64,000 nucleotides of DNA, from positions 1,233,601 through 1,297,600 of the forward strand of contig NZ_GL586311.1 of assembly GCF_000184945.1 (NCBI RefSeq). Direction: 5' to 3'. The stretch comes from Segatella buccae ATCC 33574 (GTDB lineage: Bacteria; Bacteroidota; Bacteroidia; Bacteroidales; Bacteroidaceae). The translations under genes and the position numbers were made by a program. Shown piece by piece: positions 16,852-24,437 of this stretch (the stretch's first letter is position 1; every line of letters begins with the position of its first letter). The notes under the pieces are model-generated. The model made no database searches. It was not told the origin of the DNA and saw only the letters and a list, made by a program, of their open reading frames with translations.

Positions 16852-18126
16852 ATGCGTGTACTGATTGTAAATACAAGCGAACGGATGGGGGGAGCGGCCG
16901 TGGCCGCCAACCGGTTGGTGGATGCCTTGAACAATAATGGGGTGAAAGCCAAGATGCTCGTAAGAGACAAGGAGACACAGGACATCACGGTGGTGGGCCT
17001 GCCCCGATCGCCGTTGCTCCGTTGGCGTTTTCTGTGGGAGCGGTGGTGCATCTTCTGCCGGCTGCATTTCTCGAAACGGCATCTGTGGGAGATAGATACA
17101 GCCTGCATGGGCAACGACATCACCAAGTTGCGCGAGTTCAAGGAGGCCGATGTCATTCACCTCTCATGGGTCAATCAGGGCATGTTGTCGCTGAAAGGCA
17201 TCAGGAAGATACTCAACAGCGGCAAGGCTGTGGTGTGGACGATGCACGACATTTGGCCGGCCACGGCGATATGCCATCTCACGCTCGGCTGTTCGCGCTT
17301 CAAGACGGGCTGCTCCCACTGCAAGTATCTGCCCGGGGGCGGTTCGGCAAGCGACCTTTCCACAAAGATATGGAGGCGCAAGAAGCGGCTGCTGGTCGGG
17401 CAGAGTGCGTTTTTTGTGGCCTGTAGCCGTTGGCTTGAAGGGCAGGCCCGACAGAGCAAATTGTTGGAAGGGCTGCCCGTGACAAGCATCCCAAACCCCA
17501 TTGACACCCACGTGTTCCATGTTGCAGACCGGCAGAAGGCCCGCCAAAGGCTGAACTTGCCGCCAGACAAGCAATTCATCCTCTTTGCCTCGCAGCGCAT
17601 CACCAATGTGAACAAGGGCATGAGCTATCTTGTGGAGGCTTGCAGGCAGCTTGTGGCCGAGTGTCCCGAACTGAAAGAGCAAGTAGGGCTCGTGGTGCTG
17701 GGTGGCCATTCCGAAGAAATCGTGGGCGAATTTGACTTCCCCGTCTACCCGCTGGGCTACGTGAACGACACTGAACGCATCGTGGATGTCTACAACGCGG
17801 CCGACTTGTTTGTGCTGCCGTCGTTGTCGGAAAACCTGCCCAATACCATCATGGAGGCCATGGCCTGCGGAGTGCCCTGTGTGGGATTCCGGGTGGGGGG
17901 CATTCCGGAGATGATCGACCACCGGCAAAACGGCTATGTGGCCGAGTATCGCGATGCCGCCGACCTGGCACGCGGACTCCGGTGGGTGCTGGCCGAGGCC
18001 GACCGGGAGGAGCTTCGGGAAAGAGCACTCCGGAAGGTGGCCCAAAACTATTCGCAACAAAGTGTAGCCATGAAATATATCGAAGTCTACAACGAGGCCA
18101 TAGCCTATAAAAAATACAGGCTATGA
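16852..18126 (+). CDS. Glycosyltransferase, GT4 type
   Basis: Sugar transfer in surface-polysaccharide synthesis, at the cytoplasmic face of the inner membrane. The start MRVLIVNTSERMGGAAVAAN has the GT4 loop (MGGAAVAA). HLSWVNQGMLSLKGIRKI and WTMHDIWPATAICHLTLGC mark the subgroup of colanic-acid/exopolysaccharide transferases with a Cys-rich H-x4-C region near residues 130-160. The donor-binding block SENLPNTIMEAMACGVPCVG is at about 325-344. At 424 residues it has normal length. Its stop overlaps the ATG of the GT2 gene (18123-18126), so they are coupled. Donor unknown. Confidence 0.9.
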   Translation: MRVLIVNTSERMGGAAVAANRLVDALNNNGVKAKMLVRDKETQDITVVGLPRSPLLRWRFLWERWCIFCRLHFSKRHLWEIDTACMGNDITKLREFKEADVIHLSWVNQGMLSLKGIRKILNSGKAVVWTMHDIWPATAICHLTLGCSRFKTGCSHCKYLPGGGSASDLSTKIWRRKKRLLVGQSAFFVACSRWLEGQARQSKLLEGLPVTSIPNPIDTHVFHVADRQKARQRLNLPPDKQFILFASQRITNVNKGMSYLVEACRQLVAECPELKEQVGLVVLGGHSEEIVGEFDFPVYPLGYVNDTERIVDVYNAADLFVLPSLSENLPNTIMEAMACGVPCVGFRVGGIPEMIDHRQNGYVAEYRDAADLARGLRWVLAEADREELRERALRKVAQNYSQQSVAMKYIEVYNEAIAYKKYRL

Positions 18127-18899
18127 TTCGTTTCACCATCATCACCTGCACCTACAATGCCGAAGCCGTTGTAGGACGCACACTCGACAGTGTGCTTGCA
18201 CAGACCTACGCGCATGTGGAACACCTTATTATAGATGGCGTTTCCACCGACCGCACCCTTCAACTGGCCGAAGACTACCGCCGCAAAAATGCGGAAGAAG
18301 AGAGCCTCCACGAGGTAGTCATCACATCGGAACCCGACCGTGGCCTCTACGATGCCATGAACAAAGGTATAGCCCGGGCCACAGGCGACTATCTCGTGTT
18401 TCTCAATGCCGGCGACACCTTTCCCTCAGCCGACACGCTGGAATTCATTGCCGGCAGTGTGGGCGACGGGGAGGAGAATCCCGGAGTGCTCTATGGTGAC
18501 ACCGACATCGTGAACGATGAAGGCCGCTTTCTCCGCCATCGCCGGCTTTCGCCACCCGAGCATCTTTCTTGGCGGTCGTTCAGCCGTGGCATGCTTGTGT
18601 GCCATCAGTCGTTCTATGCCCTCACTGCCGTGGCCCGCGAGGTGCGCTACAACACCGCCTACCGCTATTCGGCCGATGTGGACTGGTGCATCCGCGTGAT
18701 GAAAGCCTGTGAGTGCAAGCATCTGCCGTTGAAGAATCTCCATGCCGTGGTCACCCATTATCTTGACGGCGGCATGACGGTGAAGAACCACCGCGCTTCG
18801 CTCCGGGAACGATTCACCGTGATGCGCAGCCACTACGGACTGCCCACCACGGTGATGATGCATCTCTGGTTTGTCGCCAGAGCTTTGCTGAAACGGTAA
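18123..18899 (+). CDS. Glycosyltransferase, GT2 type (WcaA-like)
   Basis: Inverting GT-A glycosyltransferase. The N-terminal TIITCTYNAEAVVGRTLDSV (about residues 4-23) and SEPDRGLYDAMNKGIARATG (about 76-95), with a further acidic GDTDIVNDEGR block near residue 126, match the family. The 258-residue length is typical of the short WcaA-like enzymes. It begins in a 4-base overlap with the preceding GT4 gene, so the pair probably adds successive sugars. A copy of the short GGCGTAGGGGCGTTA repeat follows its stop at 18900. Confidence 0.9.
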   Translation: MIRFTIITCTYNAEAVVGRTLDSVLAQTYAHVEHLIIDGVSTDRTLQLAEDYRRKNAEEESLHEVVITSEPDRGLYDAMNKGIARATGDYLVFLNAGDTFPSADTLEFIAGSVGDGEENPGVLYGDTDIVNDEGRFLRHRRLSPPEHLSWRSFSRGMLVCHQSFYALTAVAREVRYNTAYRYSADVDWCIRVMKACECKHLPLKNLHAVVTHYLDGGMTVKNHRASLRERFTVMRSHYGLPTTVMMHLWFVARALLKR

Positions 18900-18928
18900 G
18901 GGCGTAGGGGCGTTATGCCCTTTGTTGA

Positions 18929-20800
18929 CTACTGCCGTAAGGCGCGCAGGGCATTGAGCACGGCCAGCACCATCACGCCCACATCGGCAAAGACGGCCAT
19001 CCACATGGAGGCCAACCCGAAAGTGGCGAGTATGAGCACGAGCACCTTGACGCCGATGGCAAACCACGCGTTTTGCATGGCGATGGCAATGGTGTGTCGG
19101 GAGATGGCGATGGCTTGAGCCACCTTGGACGGATGGTCGTCCATCAGCACCACGTCGGCTGCCTCTATGGCCGCATCCGACCCGAGGCCGCCCATGGCGA
19201 TGCCCACATCGGCACGTGCCAGCACGGGGGCGTCGTTGATGCCGTCGCCCACAAACACGAGACTCTTGCCTTCCCCCTTTTCGGCTATCAGCCGTTCAAG
19301 ATGGCTTACTTTGTCAGCCGGCAGCAGTTCGGCATACACTTCGTCCACTCCCAGCTCTTCCGCCACATGCTTGCCTACGGCCTCTCGGTCGCCCGTGAGC
19401 ATCACCGTCTTTTCCACTCCCGCAGCCTTGAGCCGGCTGATGGCCTCGTGGGCATCTTCTCTTATTTGGTCGGAGATGACGATGTGGCCGGCATACTGCC
19501 CGTTGATGGCCACATGAATGATTGTGCCCACATGGTGGCAGGGTCTCCATTCAGCCCCTATGGCCTGCATCATCTTCTCGTTGCCCACGCACACGGTGTC
19601 ACCGTTCACTTCGGCCCGGATGCCTTGTCCGGCCACCTCTTCTATATGCTCCACGCGGCAGTTGTCTTGCTCGTCGGGATAAGCCTCCCGCAGCGATAGG
19701 GCGATGGGGTGGGTGGAGAACCGTTCCACGTGGGCAGCCAAGTGGAGCAGGCGTTGTTCGTCGCACTCATGGGGATGGATGGCGTTCACCTTGAATACAC
19801 CGTGGGTGAGGGTGCCCGTCTTGTCAAACACCACCGTACCGGCTTTGGCCAGCGTGTCCATATAGTTGGAACCCTTGATGAGGATGCCATGACGCGAGGC
19901 TCCGCCGATGCCGCCAAAGAAGGTGAGGGGAATGGAAATGACGAGAGCGCACGGACAGGAAACGACCAAGAACGTGAGGGCGCGATTGAGCCATACAGGG
20001 AAACCGGCGAGGAAATCGCCCGACAGCAGAGGAGGGATAAAGGCCACCAGCAGGGCGGCAACGACCACGATCGGTGTGTAGACATGGGCAAACTTAGTGA
20101 TGAAGGTCTCGCTTCTTGACTTGTGTTCGCCGGCACTCTCCACCAGTTCGATAATCTTTGATGCCGTCGACTCGCCGAAGGTCTTGGAGACTCTCACCTT
20201 GAGCAGTCCCGAGAGGTTGACGCAGCCCGAGAGCACCTCGCCGTCGACCGTCACCGTGCGGGGAACGCTCTCGCCCGTCAGGGCCACGGTGTTCAGACTG
20301 GATGTACCTTCCGTCACCACACCGTCCATCGGCACCTTTTCTCCCGGCTTCACCACAATGGTTTCGCCCACCATCACGGTTTCGGGAGCCACGGTTGCCA
20401 GTTTGCCGCTGCGCTCCACATGGGCAATGTCGGGGCGTATGTCCATCAAGTGGGAGATAGACTCCCTGCTGCGCCCCTCGGCATAGTCTTCGAAAAGTTC
20501 GCCCACTTGGAAAAACAGCATCACAAACACGGCTTCGGGAAACTCGGTCTCGGCTCCCGGCAGAAAGCCGATGAGCAGTGCACCGATGGTGGCGATGCTC
20601 ATGAGCAGGTCTTCATCAAACGGGTCTCCCTCCATGATGCCTTCCACGGCTTCGCCGAGCACATCATAACCGGCTATCAGATAGGGCACGAGATAAACCA
20701 GCAGCAGTTGCCATGTGGCAAGGCCGGCAGTTTTCTCTACGACTACGGCTCCCGTCAGCAGCACGGCCGAGAGGAGGATTCTTACAAGTTTTCGATTCAT
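18929..20800 (-). CDS. Heavy-metal P1B-type ATPase (Zn/Cd/Pb exporter)
   Basis: Exports a divalent soft metal across the inner membrane at the cost of ATP. Visible hallmarks: the translocation motif Cys282-Pro-Cys284 in VVSCPCALV, the phosphorylated Asp326 in DKTGTLT, ALTGES in the actuator domain, FSTHPIA (the HP motif) and GDGINDAPVLA. ADVGVMVLAVLNALRA at the end supplies the Asp of Zn-type pumps. At 623 residues it lacks an N-terminal CxxC metal-binding domain, so it is a short form. It stands alone on the minus strand. Its promoter (20865-20872) overlaps a perfect palindrome at 20883-20901, which suggests control by a metal-sensing repressor. Zn is the best guess; Cd, Pb or Co are possible. 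Confidence 0.92.
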   Translation of the reverse strand: MNRKLVRILLSAVLLTGAVVVEKTAGLATWQLLLVYLVPYLIAGYDVLGEAVEGIMEGDPFDEDLLMSIATIGALLIGFLPGAETEFPEAVFVMLFFQVGELFEDYAEGRSRESISHLMDIRPDIAHVERSGKLATVAPETVMVGETIVVKPGEKVPMDGVVTEGTSSLNTVALTGESVPRTVTVDGEVLSGCVNLSGLLKVRVSKTFGESTASKIIELVESAGEHKSRSETFITKFAHVYTPIVVVAALLVAFIPPLLSGDFLAGFPVWLNRALTFLVVSCPCALVISIPLTFFGGIGGASRHGILIKGSNYMDTLAKAGTVVFDKTGTLTHGVFKVNAIHPHECDEQRLLHLAAHVERFSTHPIALSLREAYPDEQDNCRVEHIEEVAGQGIRAEVNGDTVCVGNEKMMQAIGAEWRPCHHVGTIIHVAINGQYAGHIVISDQIREDAHEAISRLKAAGVEKTVMLTGDREAVGKHVAEELGVDEVYAELLPADKVSHLERLIAEKGEGKSLVFVGDGINDAPVLARADVGIAMGGLGSDAAIEAADVVLMDDHPSKVAQAIAISRHTIAIAMQNAWFAIGVKVLVLILATFGLASMWMAVFADVGVMVLAVLNALRALRQ

Positions 20801-20864
20801 ATCATCTTGTTTTGGTTCTTTTCTTTCACTTCTTCAGATGGGCTATGTTTCCCGTTTCCGTTTG

Positions 20865-20901
20865 CAAAGGTAAGAGAAAAGTTTTGCAACTCGGTTGCAA
20901 A
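20865..20901 (-). promoter_or_regulatory. Promoter and palindromic candidate metalloregulator operator
   Basis: TACCTTTG on the minus strand (20872-20865) is the -7 box of the ATPase gene. Upstream lies TTTGCAAC-TCG-GTTGCAAA (20883-20901), a perfect 8-3-8 inverted repeat that covers the -33 region. The 19-bp size and symmetry resemble Fur/Zur-family boxes. The identity of the regulator is inferred from the gene it precedes. Confidence 0.6.
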
Positions 20902-20922
20902 GAAGTGGATGAAGAGGCAAGT

Positions 20923-20966
20923 AAACGAGTTGACAAGTGGACGAGTTGACAAGTTAATGGCCGGTG
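20923..20966 (+). repeat. 44-base dispersed repeat (copy A)
   Basis: Built of two ACGAGTTGACAAGT-like units, followed by TAATGGCCGGTG. It recurs in inverted orientation at 54273-54316 with a single mismatch. A related, degenerate stretch follows the LacZ-type gene at 52002. From 20967 to 21070 I see no clear promoter. Confidence 0.75.
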
Positions 20967-21070
20967 ATAGTTGATAAGCATTGGGAGATAATGGTTACAA
21001 AACGGCTGATTTTTCGTCTAAGATAAGAAACACCGAAGGCATTTTGCCGACAGAACAGAAAGCTACCGAC

Positions 21071-24000
21071 ATGAGAAGAAAACTGCTTTGCGCCCTGATT
21101 GGTATGCTCGCCTGCGCCCCAAGGGGCGTGGCGGCACAATCGAGCGTTTGTTATACCGGCACCCGGATGAGCAATCCCATGCGCCATGACGGCGGTCTGT
21201 CTCCCGTAGTGGGCGTGCATAACATCCAGACAATGAGGGCCAACCGGGAACATCCCACCGCTGCCAACGGATGGGGATGGACCTACAACCACCAGCCGAT
21301 GATGGCCTGTTGGCGCGGTCGCTTCTACATGCACTACCTCTCGGATGAGCGCGACGAGCAGGTGCCACCCTCGCGCACGCTGCTGCAAACCTCCACAGAC
21401 GGCTATGCGTGGAGTACACCGGTGGTTCTCTTTCCGGAATACCGGGTGCCCGAAGGGTTCAGAAAAGCGGGTGTGGAGGGAGAGGCCCACCGACTGGTGG
21501 CCGTGATGCACCAGCGGCAGGGCTTCTATGTGTCAAAAGCCGGTCGGCTCTTTGCTCTCGGGACGTATGGCGTGTGCCTCGATAAGAAAGACCACAATAA
21601 CGACGGCAACGGCATCGGACGCGTCATCCGCGAAATCAAGGGCGACGGTTCGTTCGGTCCCATCTACTTCATCTACTACAACCACGGCTTCAATGCCGCA
21701 AACACCGACTTTCCCAACTGGAGGAAAGGGGACAAATGGCTGCGCCGGGCCTGCGAGGAGATGCTCTCCAATCCGCGCATACTGATGGGGTGGGTGGAGG
21801 AAGCCGACCGTGGTGATGCCCTCCTTCCGCTCAAGGAGCCTTACAGGGCCTACAACGACTATACGCTGCCCGACGGCCGACTCGTGGGCCTGTGGAAGCA
21901 TGCGCTGACGAGCATTTCGGCTGATGGGGGACGAACGTGGAGCCGGCCCGTCAACCGCGCCCGGGGATTTGTCAACAGCAATGCCAAAATATGGGGACAG
22001 CGGTTGGGCGACGGCATGTATGCCACGGTCTACAATCCCTCGGAGTTTCGCTGGCCGCTGGCCATCAGTCTCTCCCGTGACGGGCTGGAATACACCACGC
22101 TCAATCTCGTCAACGGAGAAGTGCCCCCCATGCGGTATGGCGGCAACTACAAGAGCTACGGTCCGCAATACGTGCGAGGCATCTCAGAAGGCAACGGGCA
22201 GCCTGCCGACGGAGATTTGTGGGTGGCCTACAGCATGAACAAAGAGGATATGTGGGTGGCCCGCGTGCCCGTTCCCGTGACCACAGAGGCTCATGCACAG
22301 GCCGACGATGACTTCTCTTGCGTAGCCCGACTGTCCAAGCTCACGGCGTGGAACATCTATTCGCCGCTTCTGGCACGGGTGTCGCTCGATGGCGAGTGGC
22401 TGGTGCTGTCGGACAAAGATCCGTTCGACTATGCCCGGGTGGAGCGCAAGATTCCGGCCACATCCGAGCTCCGTGTGAGTTTCGACATACAGGCGGCGCA
22501 AAACCACAACGGGTTGTTGCAGATAGAGTTTCTCGACAAAAACGGCTTGGCCTGCTCGCGTCTGGAGTTCACAGCCGACGGTACGGCGCGCTGCAAGAGC
22601 GGTGCGCGCTATGGCACGTTTCTCAAATATGAGCCCGACCGCACCTATCACATCGATGCCGAACTGTCTGTGGCCGACCGCATGATAACACTCTTCGTTG
22701 ATGGCAAGCAGGTGGTGAAGCGCGTCTTCTTTGCCCCTGTACACAGCATAGAGCGCGTGATGTTCCGGACGGGAGCCGCACGCACGCTGCCCGACATCGA
22801 CACACCGGCCGACCGGGACGACACGCTGCCCGGGGCAGGAAACACGGACACGTTGGCTGTCTACCGCATAGCCCATTTCAAGACCGTTTCCCGCGATGCC
22901 GACAGCGGGGCGGCTTTCCTCCGCTCGGCCGATTACAGGCACTATGTGGACTATTTCAACGCGATGGAGGATGAGAATATCGTGCAGGCCATTCCCAACG
23001 CACACGCTTGGGAGTGGATGCAAGAAAACATTCCGCTCTTCGAATGTCCGCAGCAAGACTTCGAACAGATGTATTACTACCGCTGGTGGACGCTCCGCAA
23101 GCATATCAAACTCACCGATGTGGGTTATGCCATGACCGAGTTTCTGGTGCCGCGCAGCTATGCCGACAAGTATAATCTCATCTCTTCCGCCCTCGGCCAC
23201 CACATCTACGAAAGCCGGTGGCTCCGCAATCCCGTCTATCTTGATCAGATAGTCAACACGTGGTATCACGGCAACGACGGCGAAGCGATGCGGAAGCTCG
23301 ACTTCTACAGTTCGTGGACACCCGCAGCCCTATGGGCCCGCTATCTCGTGGACGGTCGTAAGGAGCCGGCCGTGGCACTTTTGCCCGATTTGGAGAAAGA
23401 ATATGCAAGGTGGGATGGGCATAAGGGCATCGCCCGTCCTTTCTCGTCACAGAAAGGAATGGAAGGCCTCGCAGCCCACAAATGCCCCTCTGCGGCTCTT
23501 TATTGGCAGTATGACGTGCGTGATGCGATGGAAGAAACCATCAGCGGGGGGCGCAAGGAGAAGAATGAGCGGCCGAGCATCAACAGCTACATGTATGGCA
23601 ATGCGCGCGCCATCGCAGCCATTGCCACCCTTGCAGGGGACATGACAACAGCCAAGATTTATAACACCAAGGCCGATACGCTGAAGACTTTGGTGGAAAA
23701 CTACTTATGGAACGACCGCCACAACTTTTTCGAGGTGCTGAAGAAAGATTCCTTCGCCAATGTGCGTGAGGCTGTCGGCTTCATTCCGTGGTACTTCAAT
23801 CTGCCTTCCGACAACGCCAAATACGCACAGGCATGGCGGCAGTGCGGCGACCCACAAGGTTTTTCCGCTCCCTACGGACAGACTACCGCCGAGCGTCGCC
23901 ATCCGCAGTTCCGTACCCACGGTGTGGGAAAATGCGAATGGGATGGTGCTGTGTGGCCTTTCGCCACGGCTCAGACACTCACGGCCTTGGCCAACTACCT

Positions 24001-24433
24001 CAATGATTACAGCCGTCCCGTGGTAGGCGACAGCCTCTATTTCGCCGAACTGGAGAAGTATGTGCAGAGCCAGAACCACCGGGGAAAACCCTACATCGGC
24101 GAATATCTCGACGAGACCACGGGCTATTGGCTCAAAGGAGATCAAGAACGCAGCCGCTATTACAATCACAGCACTTTCAACGATCTGATTATCACAGGCC
24201 TCTGCGGGCTCCGTCCGAGTGCGGGGAACAGCCTTGTCGTCAATCCGCTGTTGCCTGTCGGCAAGTGGGATTACTTCTGTCTTGACAAGGTGCGCTACCA
24301 CGGTCATGACCTCTCCATCGTGTGGGACCGCTACGGTTCGCGCTATCATGCCGGTAAAGGCCTGAGCGTTTATGTAGACGGCAAACTGAAAGCTAATCGC
24401 AAAGATATGGGAAGAGTAAGAATAGAATTATAG
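21071..24433 (+). CDS. Two-module glycosidase: beta-propeller plus (alpha/alpha)6 domain
   Basis: A secreted glycan-degrading enzyme of 1120 residues. After the signal peptide (LLCALIGMLACAPRGVAAQ), residues of about 25-450 look like a sialidase-type beta-propeller (NHQPMMACWRGRFYMHYLS, ISADGGRTWSRP as an Asp-box). Residues of about 455-620 resemble a concanavalin/LamG sandwich (LLQIEFLDKNGL). From about 625 the protein is an (alpha/alpha)6 enzyme of the trehalase/GH63/MGH1 type, with YYYRWWTLRKHI and ECEWDGAVWPFA-like segments (here KCEWDGAVWPFA). The propeller could be a GH145/PL25-like rhamnose or uronate enzyme. I chose ATG 21071; the open frame to 20981 is not signal-like. A GH78 gene follows after 4 bases. 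Substrate unknown. Confidence 0.75.
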   Translation: MRRKLLCALIGMLACAPRGVAAQSSVCYTGTRMSNPMRHDGGLSPVVGVHNIQTMRANREHPTAANGWGWTYNHQPMMACWRGRFYMHYLSDERDEQVPPSRTLLQTSTDGYAWSTPVVLFPEYRVPEGFRKAGVEGEAHRLVAVMHQRQGFYVSKAGRLFALGTYGVCLDKKDHNNDGNGIGRVIREIKGDGSFGPIYFIYYNHGFNAANTDFPNWRKGDKWLRRACEEMLSNPRILMGWVEEADRGDALLPLKEPYRAYNDYTLPDGRLVGLWKHALTSISADGGRTWSRPVNRARGFVNSNAKIWGQRLGDGMYATVYNPSEFRWPLAISLSRDGLEYTTLNLVNGEVPPMRYGGNYKSYGPQYVRGISEGNGQPADGDLWVAYSMNKEDMWVARVPVPVTTEAHAQADDDFSCVARLSKLTAWNIYSPLLARVSLDGEWLVLSDKDPFDYARVERKIPATSELRVSFDIQAAQNHNGLLQIEFLDKNGLACSRLEFTADGTARCKSGARYGTFLKYEPDRTYHIDAELSVADRMITLFVDGKQVVKRVFFAPVHSIERVMFRTGAARTLPDIDTPADRDDTLPGAGNTDTLAVYRIAHFKTVSRDADSGAAFLRSADYRHYVDYFNAMEDENIVQAIPNAHAWEWMQENIPLFECPQQDFEQMYYYRWWTLRKHIKLTDVGYAMTEFLVPRSYADKYNLISSALGHHIYESRWLRNPVYLDQIVNTWYHGNDGEAMRKLDFYSSWTPAALWARYLVDGRKEPAVALLPDLEKEYARWDGHKGIARPFSSQKGMEGLAAHKCPSAALYWQYDVRDAMEETISGGRKEKNERPSINSYMYGNARAIAAIATLAGDMTTAKIYNTKADTLKTLVENYLWNDRHNFFEVLKKDSFANVREAVGFIPWYFNLPSDNAKYAQAWRQCGDPQGFSAPYGQTTAERRHPQFRTHGVGKCEWDGAVWPFATAQTLTALANYLNDYSRPVVGDSLYFAELEKYVQSQNHRGKPYIGEYLDETTGYWLKGDQERSRYYNHSTFNDLIITGLCGLRPSAGNSLVVNPLLPVGKWDYFCLDKVRYHGHDLSIVWDRYGSRYHAGKGLSVYVDGKLKANRKDMGRVRIEL

Positions 24434-24437
24434 AGAG

